Below are positions 47,045-58,915 of a DNA stretch of 64,000 bases, piece after piece; position 1 is the first letter of the stretch, and each line of letters starts with the position of its first letter. The stretch covers positions 26,502,520 through 26,566,519 of the forward strand of contig CM034310.1 of NCBI GenBank assembly GCA_019925795.1, given 5' to 3'. A program made the position numbers and the translations under genes. The notes beneath the pieces were generated by a model, which was not told the origin of the DNA, made no database searches, and was given only the letters and a program-made list of their open reading frames with translations. Origin of the DNA: Dendrobium chrysotoxum. Lineage: Eukaryota; Streptophyta; Magnoliopsida; Asparagales; Orchidaceae.

Positions 47045-48759
47045 TGATAAGGACATCAGCCAGAGATTTCGACATGTGTACAATCGACGGAATTATAGAT
47101 CGACGGCTACAATTCAGAGCCTTTATTTTTGATGTATTTTATATTTTATTTATTTTGCATTTCAGTTTTTCTAGTTTACTCCTATGGGTAATGAGTTCTT
47201 ATTGTAGCCCTGAGAGCATTTTTGTCTTTCTTCTTTTCTTTATTATTGAGGCCTATATATAGAGGCCTTGTGCTTCGTAAGGGGGATGATGATTATTGAA
47301 TAAAATTTGATGCTTATCTTCTTTTTGTGTGTGCACTAGAAAGAAGAGAGAGCCCTAGGTGAGGGCGAGCGTAATACCTACCAATCATTGGAAGAGTCTG
47401 TGGCTCGTGGCTTATTATCTTTCTCCCTTGTTCTTTCTCCCCACCGACCCCCCCCCCCCCCCCCATACACCCTCCTCAAGCCACCAACCTCCACCTCTCC
47501 GTGCCCAACGGCCGGCCACTTCTCCACCATCATCCAACCCCTTCAACCCTAGCCCTTCCCCACCCCCGATCCGCCGGCCCCTCTTCCCACAAGCTCCACC
47601 GCCGGCCACCCCTTTAATGATGTAATCAATCATCATTATCATTTACCTAAAATAGCCTAAGTAATTTGGGAAAATAAATTGCCTCAATTTGAAATTCAAA
47701 TTTTGAATTTCAAATAATTTCCTAAATTAACAAAAGCTATATTAGAAAAGTCTTTAAATCTAAGTTCAATCTAATTTTAAATTGGATTGGATGGAGTTAT
47801 CTTCTTCCTAAATTAGAAAACTCAATTAGGAAGCTTTTAATTCTAATCCCAAATGCCTCCTCCCTCTCTAGTAATGCCGTTGGCCCCCTATGGCCCACCT
47901 CCTCTTAATTTCCCTCTTTAAGCCCTAAATTCTAGTTAAATTTGAAATCAATTTCAAATTCAATTCCCTCCTAATTCACTTAAACCTGAAATTAATTTAA
48001 GATTTCTTGGAATTCCCCTTACCCAAACCTAAACCTAACCTATTCCACAAACCCTAGCCGCCCCTCCCTTTTCCTCTCTACTCGAGAGCCTTCACCGCCG
48101 TCCCCTCTCTCCTCTCTCCCTCCACAAGCCGTTGGCCACTAAGCGTCTACAAGAGTAAGAGAACTCTTTATCCATGTATTGCGGATCCTGAGATTGATCA
48201 TTGGTTTGTGTACGACGAGCATGGCCAAATAGACATTCTGCAACCCCCTTTCTTCGATCCAGGCTTTGGGATTGACGACACCGTCGAGGAATATGTTGAC
48301 CACATCCTCTTCTGTTTGACTGAGATCATTGACGAGCAACAACCATCCAGATCGTGGCAAATCACTGGATGTCCACCGACTTCTTCAACTCCGAATACTT
48401 CTCCGATGAACAAGGCCTTACACGTCACTTGCCTTGTGGTGACATCACTAGGGTTGCTTCTACCTTTTCTCCGTTAAACCCAAGTTCAAGAGCGAGAGTG
48501 AGGGAACTCAGGGTGAGCATTTCTCGTTGTTACGCCATGGATTTTTGTTTCATCGCCATTAGTTTTACTATCTTATTTTGTTGTGACTTGCAAGTATCTT
48601 GTTAATCTCATTTGTAATCGCTTGCTATTACATGGTCTTCTAACGGAAATTTTTAAGAACCTAACTTGGTGAAACATAAGTTTATGATTAGCAAAGTTAA
48701 AGTTCAACTTCTTGTTAGTTTCCAAAAGCAATTCTTATTTACTTGCATGTTTCACATCA
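47045..48759 (+). repeat. 3' LTR of the chromovirus (1715 bp)
   Basis: Near-identical layout to the 5' LTR (TATATATA at 47254-47261, the 13-bp inverted repeat near 47694-47720, end CACATCA). Differences include a run of about 16 C at 47449-47464, a small insertion coding-like GACACCGTCGAGG near 48277, and scattered substitutions. Confidence 0.9.
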
Positions 48760-48764
48760 GGCTT
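48760..48764. repeat. TSD GGCTT, right
   Basis: Pairs with GGCTC at 40382-40386; the family-A LTR resumes here with CTTGTAGGTGTT. Confidence 0.7.
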
Positions 48765-50674
48765 GTAGGTGTTTACGTTTGTTGTGGTTTAGCATTTGTT
48801 GTGATCTTCGGTATTTGCTTGTAAATGATACATTGCATGTCCACATTCACAGGGGAGCCATTATACTTGCAGCATATTTACTATCATCGCTTGCAGGTAG
48901 ATTAACATGTTCATTTAAACTGGTGTTGATTGTTGGGTGAGCTGCATTCATTCATATATCGACTTTTGTTTGTTCGTAAAGGATCTCTCATCCTTTCAAC
49001 ATACTTGTCGTTGCTTCTTGCGAGCAGGTTAAGGTATTCGTTTATACGTTGACATCGACTACGGGGTGAGTTGCACTCACCATACATTGCAATGGTGGAT
49101 TTGCTCGTGCAGCATGTTAATGCTTGCATTTCAACTGCATGTCAAAATTGATCGCCTGTGAATTGCGTTCATTGTACTCATTCTTTCATCAATGTTGGCA
49201 AGGAGTCTTTCGCACTCTTCGTATACCGGTCGTCATCACTTGCAGTGGCTTAGGTATTTATTTGCAGTTGACTGGCATCACTTGTATGCAAGCCATATTC
49301 GTTTCAAACTCTTCAAACACTTGTTGGTCAACAACTCATTATGCTCATTGCACATAAGGCTCAACTGTTCACCAGAGACTGATGCGTTTACTTGCAAATT
49401 TAATTGACATTGATTGTAGGGATATCACAACACATTGTATGCTTATTTGTGTATGCTTGTAGGAGGCATATGGTTTGTAAACGAGTTGGTGTACTTGAAT
49501 GCATAGATACTATTGTAGGAGGCTGTCACATTCATCACACATCAATTATTGCTCACTGGGTTTAATACATTTGCCTATTTCTCTTGCTGATGTTCAATTG
49601 CACTTGTTTGCATTTTGCAAGTTAATTAAATTTCATCGCCAGTCATCCATGCACACTGAGGGCATGTTCACCATGAGTTTCTTTGTTTAATCATTTATAT
49701 TTATTTGAATAATTTGGATTTTTAATTAACATTTGCATTTTCAATTTGATTAGGTATTTATCAATTTAAAGTCTATTTCCCTGCTGTTCATTCGAGATCT
49801 GTTCCCTATAGTTCAAGTCAAGTCCTTTGTTTATAAAAAATTTTGGCAGTCTCCCAGTGTCTCCCCTATTTAGAGGAGATTTGGGAAGCTGGGCCATCCT
49901 TACCACACTACAAGAGTGCGTAGGGTAGGTGTCGGGAGACACCATGGTCGTAGTCTTCAATCCTACCACACTATGAGAGTGCGTAGGAGTCTTCGAGGTA
50001 CCTGTGTAAAAGACTTGCAATTTTTTCCCGCAGGAGTTGTAGCTCATACAAGGGTACTTAGAGCTATCCTCGTCACGCTACGAGAGCGCGTAAAGGCTTA
50101 CCCGCCTCATCACAAGCGTCGCATCGGGTTCCCTCCCACCACATTATGAGAGCGTATAGGGTGGTCTCAAGGAGCACCGCAAGTGCCGAAAGTAGGGTTT
50201 TGAGACTTTTTAAGTTTAAGGACATCGTTATACCTAAGCGAATGATGGTGTCGAAGGCAACGATGCAGTGATGACGAGATCACAAATTTCTCCCTCTTCT
50301 TTTTTATTAATCAATAATTATGTTAATTATAAAATTATTATCAATTAGAGGGGGAGAGAGAAGTGGGCTCTAGGTTAGAAGAGGTGTAAGTGGGATTTGG
50401 GTATTTTGGCTTGTGAAGGTTAATGGGCTAATTAGGCTTAGTGGGCTTTTTGAGTGCAGTTTAGGTTGGTTGAATGAAAGAAGAGCTATTTGGATGGGCT
50501 GCTATTGTGAAGGAATTAGAAAGTTGTTGTAATTGAGAGAGTGGTGCTCAGTTGGTTGGAGGAGGCTCGGCTTATAGGAAGAAGAGTAAGACAGTAGCTC
50601 AGTTGGTGGTTGCAGGATTGTTAGTGTTTGTTTGATTGAGTGCGGGTAGAGGCTAGGTTGGTCGGGGCTGCTAT
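48765..50674 (-). repeat. Middle part of the broken family-A LTR
   Basis: Continuation of 38362-40386. It has the CTTGTAGGT/CTTGCAGGT-type degenerate repeats (48765-49680) and the hairpin array at about 49900-50170, with altered stems such as CACACTATGAGAGTGCG. The TTAATTATAA tract is here reduced to about 40 bases (50308-50347), followed by a G-rich stretch. Confidence 0.75.
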
Positions 50675-50682
50675 AGTGAGAG
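50675..50682. repeat. 8-bp hAT TSD, left
   Basis: AGTGAGAG pairs with AGTGGGAG at 52048-52055 (7 of 8). Confidence 0.75.
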
Positions 50683-52047
50683 CATAGTTTAAAATTGCGC
50701 AATTAGAGGCGCGCCTTGAGGCGCGTCTCTGCATAATTTCACCCCCAAGTGCTTTATTGCTTAAGCAATTCTAGGACCAGGAGAGGCGTACGTCTCATAG
50801 AGCCTGAAGCACGCCTCAGAGACTCAATTGCGCAATAATAGGGGAGGCGTACGCCTCAAGAAAATGGGGCCCACTCAAGTGCCTAATTAAATACCCATTC
50901 ATTCCTCCTTCCTAAGCAAACGGGACCGAACTGCACGAAGCTGCAAAGCTCCGGACGACCTTCCCCTAGCGTCCCTCGGCCGACCTTCCCGCTGCCTCTC
51001 CCGCTGGCGTCGCCTCACGTTGGTGAGCAGCACGTGTCCGACCACCCTCTATGATTTTTTTTTAATTCAATGTTTGATTTTTCAACTTATAGAAAATCTA
51101 GGTTTTAAATGTTTTTGAGATTTTTGGTTTGATTTTGCATTTGTGCATTAGGAAATATGGTTAGGGGCAAGGAAAAGTTAAATACGTCATTGTGGAGGGA
51201 CCCTTCTTGGAAGTACAATGTATAGGTTGACATAGGCGGCAGCGAGAAGACATACGTGTATTTGAAATGCAATTTTTATGATAAAGTGGTGAAGGGAGGA
51301 GTTACCCGCATGAAGGAACACTTATCCGGCTGACATAAAAAAGTAGCACCTTGTGCGAATGTGCTGGATAAGGTGAAGGAGGAAATTACTGCTTACATGA
51401 AGAAGAGTACCACGGCTAAACATTTACAACAAGAGCAATTTGATGATAGGGTGTGGAAGTCTTGAGGGCCGAAGCAGATCAAGCGGGCACATCCACTAGT
51501 ACCACACCACACACATCCACTAGTACTGCAGCACAACAAGCAAACAAAGATATCTCACAATTTCTTATGTGCTATTACATTTAAAATATATGCAATTAAC
51601 ATCACACTAATCATTCTTATTGAGCATAAAAGAAAAAAGTGGGTAAGATTGATGATGATGAAGATTTGACATTCATAGATAAATTGGAGATAAAGATACC
51701 TCCACTGAAAACCCATTTAGTGATGGGACATGATTAGATTTTAGATATTCTTTCTTATTTGTACTTTGGGAGTTCTGATAGACTTTAATTTATAGTTTTA
51801 TACTTTGAATTATGCTATGAGATGCATATATTGCATCTATTTTATTGTTTTCCACTAAGTTCATTTCTCATTTAGATGTTTTTATTGTATCATAGACTCT
51901 TACTGTTATTTACCTGCTAGAATACTTAAATTCGCATTTACGCAATTCTTCGTCCGTGAGGCTTACGCCTTACACCGCCTCGAGGCGTACGTCTCGCCTC
52001 ATGGACGAAAAATGCCTCGAGGCTTATTTACGCAATTTTAAACCTTG
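50683..52047 (+). mobile_element. Non-autonomous hAT element, 1365 bp
   Basis: The ends CATAGTTTAAAATTGCGCAA and (inverted) CAAGGTTTAAAATTGCGTAA form a terminal inverted repeat with the CA-purine start typical of hAT. An 8-bp TSD flanks it. Subterminal regions are crowded with GAGGCG/CGCCTC words in both orientations (50703-50860 and 51950-52025), likely transposase-binding clusters. Inside remains only the N-terminal BED finger of a transposase. Confidence 0.88.
51157..51465 (+). pseudogene. BED zinc-finger remnant of hAT transposase
   Basis: A 103-codon frame from ATG 51157, with two internal stops (TAG at about 51223, TGA at about 51331), reads WRDPSWKYNV, CNFYDKVVKGGVTRMKEHLSG, HKKVAPCANVLDKVKEEITA. 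That is the BED finger plus the linker (usual: CKFCDKVVKGGITRMKEHLAG..HKNVAPC). The second Cys of the finger (C-x2-C) has become Tyr. The stop after LSG sits where Arg/Gln/Ile is usual. The catalytic and dimerisation domains are absent, so it cannot move itself. Confidence 0.85.
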
Positions 52048-52055
52048 AGTGGGAG
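52048..52055. repeat. 8-bp hAT TSD, right
   Basis: AGTGGGAG, pairing with 50675-50682. Confidence 0.75.
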
Positions 52056-52384
52056 GTCAAAGGTTTGAGGAGACAGAATCAGGTGCTTGACATAGTGATG
52101 CAGGAGGCTGTGGATTTCGGTTGCTGGGTGTAGGAGACAACTGCTGTAGTGGAAGAGAGGGAGATTGGTGGCTTCGACAGGGAGGATCGTGTGTGGCTCG
52201 TGGGTGTAGTGAGGTACGACGAATTTGGTCAGAGGAAGGATCATGATAGGTATGAAGGCTTACGACAGGGATCAACGGTTTTGTGGGATCTAAGTCAGCT
52301 AGGTCGGGATTTGTCATGTGGAGTGAAGTTCGGCGTGGACAGAGAGGAATCGAAAGGTGTCCGAGCAACTGTGTGGTGGAGTTC

Positions 52385-53897
52385 TGAGGCGGACGTCAGA
52401 TCGTGAAAACTTATCAGAGGAGGAGACGAAGATTGACGGCCATGATCACACCATTTTATTTTAAGTTATTATTTGTATTTTTATTTATTTATGCATTTTT
52501 TATTTTTACCCTCACTTGAGGGAGTAGGTGCTTGTGACCCAAGGGGTACTTTTGTCTTTTGTTCTGTATTTTGGGCTATTTATAGCCTTCTCCTTTCTTG
52601 TAATGGTCAATAGATTATTAAAAAGAAAATTTTGGCATTTTGTTCTTGAGAGCTATAGGAGTTCTTAGGAGAGTGGAAGTTCCTATGTGAGGTCAACGCA
52701 ATACCGACCAGCCGCAGAAAGCATTTGAGCTCGTGGTTTGAAGTCCCTAGGTGAGGGCAATGTAGCACCCATCAGCCATAGAAAGCGTCCGGGCTCATGG
52801 CTTATCTTTCTTTCTCTAAACTCCCCTTCTCCTCTCTTGACCGCCGGCCAAACCCCCTCCATAGCCACCGGCCAAGCAGCCCTCTTCCCCTCCTCTAACC
52901 GTCAGCCACTTCTCCCACTCCTACCAACCGCCGGCCTCCAACCCCTCCTCCTCAATCCCAAGTTTCGATCTGTCCTTCGCCGTCGGCCTCCCTAGCCCAA
53001 ATCTTAGTTGTCGGCAAGCCCCTCCCCAAGCCCTTGGTTCCCAATTTCCAATTAGTCATTATTACTTTCCTAATTTAGTTCAAAGTATTTTGAGAAATCC
53101 AAATTGAATTTCAAATTAATTTGGAATTCAAAATTTCCCTCCTATTTTGAATTAAATAATATTGCTCCCTCCATCTACTTAATTTGAATTTATATTTTGA
53201 AAGGCCAATCATTCCTTTCTTAATTTAACATTCTAATTATAGTAAACAATTAATCCCATAATTCAATCTCTCTATCCATGGGCCAACCCCCCCACCCCTC
53301 ACCCCTCTCCCCTTTTCCCTCCCTAATTAATGTCCCCCTCCTTAATTGATACCCAATCAATTTCCCCCCAAGTAAGCTGCCGACCCACACCCCCTATCTT
53401 TGGCTCCAAATTCAAAATTCAGCATTCAAATCCTATTTGAATTTGAATTCTTTCCTAAATTAAGTTGTTTTAATTTTGGTAAGTTTTGAATTCAAATTCA
53501 AACGAATTTAAAATTTCAAATTCTTTCTTAAATCATTTAGTTTAATTTTGGAAGGTCTTCCCTCAATCAAAGGAGTAATCAAATGTGAAATTGATTAGAA
53601 ATCAATTCAAATTTCCACATTCACTGAATCTAGACCACTCCCTTCCCCTCTCTCTTTGGCCGGCCCCTCTCTCTCCCTCCTTAATTAATTAATTCCCCAA
53701 TTGGACATCCACTTAGGGTAATTAATTAACCAACCCCTCTCTCCCCCTCCTCTCTCTTCTATCTTACCTAAATACCAACCAATCAAGCCTAATCAAGCCT
53801 TGATTTGGCTGGCCCCCATCCCTCCCTTCTCCAATAAATTAGGAAATTTTAAAACTCCTATGTCCACCCCCCCCCCCTCCAACCCCGCTCTACATCA
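52385..53897 (+). mobile_element. Solo LTR related to the chromovirus LTR (1513 bp)
   Basis: It starts TGAGGCGGACGTCAG and ends CTACATCA, with identical 5-bp flanks AGTTC at 52380-52384 and 53898-53902. The order of blocks parallels the chromovirus LTRs: a T-rich start, a TATA region in GGGCTATTTATAGCC (about 52564-52578), GCAATACCGACCAGCCG, GTGGCTTAT-like words, then a CT-rich strand. Sequence identity is low, so it is a sister family. A segment of about 60 bases is duplicated around 52680-52800 (GTGAGG..CAA..CAGCC..AGAAAGC). No internal region remains, hence a solo LTR formed by LTR-LTR recombination. Confidence 0.85.
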
Positions 53898-54570
53898 AGT
53901 TCTTACGGCTTGAAGAAGGGGAGTGGGAGATGTCAGATCGGGCACAGGTCCGAATGCTTGCATGAAAGCAAGTCATGGCTTGGTGGAGATCGAGGTTTGC
54001 TTTAACAAAGCCCTGGGCATTCGGTTCTACAGGTGATGTAGATCGGCGTAGGGATATTAATGCTTGCATGACAGTAGGGAAGAAGTGTCTGAGTCAGAAA
54101 CGGGAGGTCTAGAGGAAAGGCTTGGTGTGCAACAGGGGAATACGGCATGGATCTCTTGTGGACTGTAGGTATCAGATTTGATCGGGCTTCGATTGGGTAG
54201 AAAGGACCGAAGTAAGCAGAGTAGGGATCGATGAGTGTTAAAACAAAGGCTTGCGTGAGGAAGGGAGGTTCAGCATTTGGTGGCTGTGAAGAAGAGACGT
54301 TGGGTGTTGGAGATCCGACGGGGAAGGTGGAATTGGGCTATGGAGTCGAAGCTTTCAGTATGAGGAAGCATAAATGAGAGAAGTTCTCATTTGATTTCAT
54401 TTTAACGACAAAGCGCAGAGCTGATCGAGGCAAGCTGCGATCGAGAACGAGCTGTCGTTTGAGGGATTCACGGGAGACGACTCTAGCAGCTATCCGAGGT
54501 TTTCAGCTAGATTTCAGGGATCTTGACAGAGCACAGGAGATACGATACGAGGTAATCCAATTTTTTTTAT

Positions 54571-54620
54571 TTGCATTTTTTTAATAATAATAATAATAAT
54601 AATAATAGTATAGTAATAAT
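54571..54620. repeat. (AAT)n microsatellite
   Basis: About eight AAT units followed by imperfect ones, near the blurred end of the family-A LTR. Confidence 0.85.
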
Positions 54621-54670
54621 AGTATTATTTATCTTTAAAATTCTAGAGCTGAATCAGAAGTACGCCCATC

Positions 54671-54757
54671 TGAAATTCGTGCGTCGATCCCTCGATTCAC
54701 ATGAAAATTTGTGCATTTTGCCTCAGAATGCGCATCGATTTCTCGACGCGAATTTCA
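54671..54757. repeat. 87-bp foldback
   Basis: TGAAATTCGTGCGTCGATCC..CGATTCACAT pairs with ATGCGCATCG..TCTCGACGCGAATTTCA, leaving arms of about 30 bases with few mismatches. It lies in the otherwise unexplained 54620-54954 segment. It could be a small MITE or an LTR-end structure. Confidence 0.65.
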
Positions 54758-54949
54758 TTGGACAAAATTACAATTCATATTAGGTATTATCAACATTCCG
54801 AACGCAACAACGAAGTCCGTTTTGCGATCAGAGGTCGTTTAGCAACATAGTGCATGAATTTCGGATGTTGGTTGCCGACTTTGACCATTTTCGCCCGATT
54901 TAATTACGAGGGGTTCCCTCTTAGGCAAATTCGACGCTTTGATCGCAAC

Positions 54950-54954
54950 GGCAC
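54950..54954. repeat. TSD GGCAC, left
   Basis: Identical to 60245-60249; flanks the solo LTR. Confidence 0.85.
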
Positions 54955-55789
54955 TGTTGACCTCCACAACATACAAAAAAAATTGAAAAAAAAATATCTT
55001 GCATACCTGCTTTGCCGGACCCATACCGAGATCCTGCCGAAATCCTGTCGAAATCAGCCGCCTGCTACAGTCCCCATCCCCTGTAAACGGCGTCGTTTCA
55101 GAGCAGGGCACGCAAAAATCCCGCGCTCGCCTCGGTCAAACAGCCCTCGTCGCCTTTAAAATGAGAACTTGCGAAGCTCTCGACTCTCACATTCGCACTC
55201 CCCCTCTCGCTACTCTTCCCACATGCGATCCTCCTCCGCTTGTGAGCTCACCGAAGCCGACGTCCCTGCCCTAGCCTGCATCCAACCTCCTCCGACTTCT
55301 CCCATAGCCTTCTCCCTCCCGTCTTCCCCCAGCCGAAAGCCGACTCCACTCTAGACCTCCCACCGCCTGGACCTCCTACCTCCGAGCTTCCCTAAGCCGC
55401 AACTAACCAGAGAGAGAGAGAGAGAGGGAAAGAGAGGAAGAGAAACTGACCTTTTGCCCTAGTCTTGACGTGCGACCGATCCTGCTCTTCCCTCCGCCTC
55501 CCTCGACGACGTTCCTTTCTCGTTGGGTCGGAAGACGACGACATCTTGATCGGGAGTGAGGAAGAGAGCTCGCTTGTCGTGAGGATTACGCGAGTCGCTT
55601 CTCCAGTTCCTTCGTGCTGTCCGACCCCGCTCCTGGAATGACTTTCCCTTCCATTGGATCGGAAGTTAGAACATTTTGATCGGGAGAAACTACAGGAGCT
55701 CACTTGCTTTGAAGGTAGCACCACCCTTTCGCGAGCTTCTTCGGCCAAATCCATTGAATCCCGTAAATCAGAGAGAGGAGGGATTTATT

Positions 55790-56470
55790 GTATTTTAATT
55801 ATAATTAATTATAATTATTAGTATTTATAATTAATTATAATTAATAAATTAATGATAATTAATTAATGATTAATGATTAATTATTAATTATAATTATTTG
55901 ATTAATTATAATTTTTAATTAAGTGTAGTTAATCATTAATTAATAATCATGATTAATTAGCTAATTATAATTAATTAATAATTAATAATTAATTGTTGGT
56001 TATAATTACTTAGTTAATTATAAGTAATTGTAATTAATTATAGTTAATTATTAATTAATTATAATTGTAATTAATTAATTAATTATTCATTACAAATAGT
56101 TAATTATCTATAATTAATTATTATTAATTATAATTAATTATGTATTAAATATAGTTAATCATAATTAATTTCTAATTAATTATAAATCAAAACTAATTAA
56201 TTTATAATTAATTCCAAATTAAGTATAATTAATTATATATATTAAATGTAATTAATTGTAATTAGTTTCTAATTAATTATAAATTAAGACTATTTAACTT
56301 ATAATTAATTTTAATTTGAATATAATTAATTATATATTACATATAATTAATTCTATTTAGTTTCTAATTAATTATAAGTTAAACCTAACTGATTTATAAT
56401 TACTTTTAGATTAACAATAATTAGTTATAATTTAAATATAACTAATTATGATTAATTCATGATTAATTAT
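55790..56470. repeat. AT-rich TTAATTATAA tract, longest copy
   Basis: Some 680 bases built almost only of AATTAATTATAATTAA-type words, nearly three times the length of the equivalent tract in the 3' LTR of the 21.8-kb element. The tract thus varies widely in length between copies. Confidence 0.88.
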
Positions 56471-56602
56471 AAATGCAAGAAGTTTCCCTTGCCTTGCCTC
56501 GATCCACGAGCCAACACCATTACCCCGCCGACCCCGCGCAGGTATAACCTCCTAAACTTGAGAAAACTCGCTCTCAACGCTCGCAGCGTGGCGAAGGACC
56601 AC

Positions 56603-57000
56603 CCATGCACGCTTTTCTCTAGTGTGGTGGGAGGAAATTCGCTGCGAGGCTTGCGACGAGGCGGGCGATCTCCTAAAATCCTGTTTTCGGTGTTTGCGAC
56701 GCGCCGAGGGACCCCCTATGCACGCTTTTCTCTAGCGTGGTGGGAGGAAACTCGGTGCGGCGCTTACAGCGAGGCAGACGAGCCTTGTGCGTGCTTTTCT
56801 TAGCACGGCGGGGGAAAGATATAAGTACCCGTACGCGGCCCTGTACCTGCGGGGAAAGTAAGCTGTGTTATTCTAAAACAGGTACATTTGAAGACCCATG
56901 CACGCCTTTCTCTGGCGTGGTGGGGTTAAAGACTTTACACGGCCGCGGTGTCCTCGAAAGAGGGCATCTACCATGCACGCTTTTCTCTAGCGTGGTGGGA
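56603..57000 (+). repeat. Hairpin array in the solo LTR (five copies)
   Basis: Copies near 56603, 56717, 56787, 56898 and 56972, mostly GCACGCTTTTCTCTAGCGTGGTG. The third reads GCGTGCTTTTCTTAGCACGG: both stem arms are changed together. Spacings 114, 70, 111 and 74 match those in the other LTRs read in the same sense. Confidence 0.75.
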
Positions 57001-58874
57001 AAGGCCCAATTTTTCGTAATTTCCCCTAAACGGGGGAGATGCCGGAATGCTGCCGAAATTTCGGGTGAAACATAAGACTGCACTTGGACAACGAATTGAA
57101 CATAAAATTGTGCCTAAGTCGAACTTAAATGAGCTCAAATCTATATGAAATTGAACTTGCAAGAACACGAACCTAATTGAACAAGACTACAATGGACATA
57201 AACTCGAATTGGGCTCAAAGGCTAAATTTGATTTGAACATTGCGAATAACTTGAACAATGTGGACCGCAAAGAGCTGGGCTTGAATGAATGTGAGCTCTA
57301 AAGAACTTGAACTGGGATGGAGCATATAACCAAACCTTGGATTGATGAATAAATATCCAAACTCTAAGGGAATTCTAATCATTCAAATGAACATAAAGAG
57401 CTTGAACTCATAGGAACTCGGTGCAAGGAGTTTTGGCTTGAACCTGAACAATGCAAGGAACCTGAACTGGACTCAAGTGAACTTACAAATGGACCCATAT
57501 GTCATTAAGTGATAGACAAACAAAAGCAACGATATTCTTGTAATCGATATCAAAATGCAAATAAGGGGACCTTCATTGAATGCAACAGTTTATTGATGAA
57601 ATCACATAACAAGATTATGATGTATGTGATGCATCGTCTACAGTCCAAGAAATGCTAGAAGCAACTATATGAAGTATGATCTGCCAGCAGTTAAGGTGTA
57701 ACGTTTACACAAACCTTGCAAGGAGATGAAAAGAAAACCCTCGCAATCAGTGATAGCAGACATGTTGCAGAAGAAATAAACCATCTGCGAGCACAAATGT
57801 GCATGTGAGATATCATCTAAGGGCAAGGATGGTATATTAACAATATTCCTACAAACTGCATGACAAGGGGGGCAGTGAGCAGAGCAAGAACCTACAACTA
57901 ACACTGATCAACATACAAGTGACTAGAATAGTCCCTTACGAATATGAGAACGAGGTGTAATGAACAATACTTTGTGTCATGCAAGAAGTTACGATAATCC
58001 TTACAAACGACGGTTCTCTTGCCAACATGTTCAGTGTAATATACAATGAATATTAGGACACTCCTACAATCAGTAATAATCCAGTGTTCAGCAAATACAT
58101 CGACCCCTTTTGTAATTGGAAGCAAATGATATGCAATGAACGAAAGTACCCATGAGCCTTATACAAAAGACCTGAACAAAATGCAAATGTCTACAACGTT
58201 CGCAGAAGACCCGCTCTACACACGGCATGCCATCTATGAGAAGGAAGCAAAGAGTCTGTCATAAGTGTTAAGATACTTATACAGCATATAATGAGGTAGT
58301 AGCAAGTAGAGGCATATGTCTTCTATAAGTGCAAGTGTCTACGGTCCATTACAGGAGGCATATATGTCTTCTGTATGTACTAATGAAATCCCTGAATCAA
58401 GCAACAGTGCTTATAAACGGAGATGGCAACACTGTTAATTGGTAGTGAAAGATCCGTCCTTGCAAACAACTACATCAAACCACCTGAGATTGGTGAAAAG
58501 AGAGCAGGAGATTCGTCAGTGTACTACAATCTACCTGCGTAAATCATGCAAGTAGTGCACGACAGTCTGCCTGTACAAAGCAGCGAACAACTCAATCCAG
58601 AAGCTGCTACAACATGCCGCCGGATCTGCAACATTCATGCAAGCGGACAGAAGGCGTTTACAAATATTTCAAATGTATCCCCGCATGTGCACCATAATTT
58701 GTATACACTCAGGTACATATAAGGGGATGTATCATAAACCCGCATGGGCCCCGGCGAGTGTGTTATTGGTACACACGTGACGTCTAGGGATGCTGCGCGG
58801 GTCAATAAGTGAATTCCAGTTTGAGCCTGATCCTCCTATACAGGTAAATAGGAGTCGACACGGCTCAAACCATT

Positions 58875-58915
58875 AAATAAATATGTGGTCGCGAGATCGA
58901 CCGGAATATTTATTT
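58875..58915. repeat. Cruciform motif in the solo LTR
   Basis: AAATAAATAT (58875-58884) pairs with ATATTTATTT (58906-58915), and the inner GGTCG (58887-58891) pairs with CGACC (58898-58902). Related motifs occupy the same place in the other family-A LTRs, at about 2893, 16988, 34190 and 39705. Confidence 0.8.

Larger units (their letters stand above)
40387..48759 (+). mobile_element. Chromovirus (Ty3/gypsy with chromodomain), 8.4 kb
   Basis: It has 1.71-kb LTRs (TGATRAGRACATCAGCC..CACATCA), an initiator-Met tRNA primer site, a polypurine tract, and degenerate gag-pol on the plus strand ending in a chromodomain. The chromodomain and the CIVFN-type pre-integrase features (HPQTDGQTEV, NINPMFNIEDL) place it among chromoviruses, possibly the Galadriel or Reina group. 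Frameshifts and stops occur in every domain. It sits inside the family-A LTR that starts at 38362. Confidence 0.9.
38362..54570 (-). mobile_element. Family-A giant LTR broken by three nested insertions
   Basis: It begins with the LTR end TGTGGGTTCCGAAAATTCG (minus sense GAACCCACA) and follows the family-A order. The body is at 38362-40386; after the chromovirus it resumes at 48765, with the hairpin array at about 49900-50170. A TATA-like CATTTTAACGAC region lies near 54397 and a terminal segment near 54540. Subtracting the three nested elements and their TSDs leaves about 4.9 kb, the size of the intact LTRs. The far end is blurred by an (AAT)n run; candidate ends lie between 54556 and 54796. 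With no partner LTR or internal region it is probably a solo LTR. Confidence 0.75.

Noticed and set aside
52738..52995. Proline-rich frame (also 40671-41006 and 47359-47625).
   Set aside because: Each lies in the CT-rich, strand-biased segment of a chromovirus-type LTR; it is low complexity, not a gene.
54795..54850. ATCAACA at about 54796 and AGCAACA at 54847 as the right end of the 38362 LTR.
   Set aside because: Neither is followed by a match to GCAAT, the five bases before 38362, and neither has a neighbouring polypurine tract, so the end is left open.
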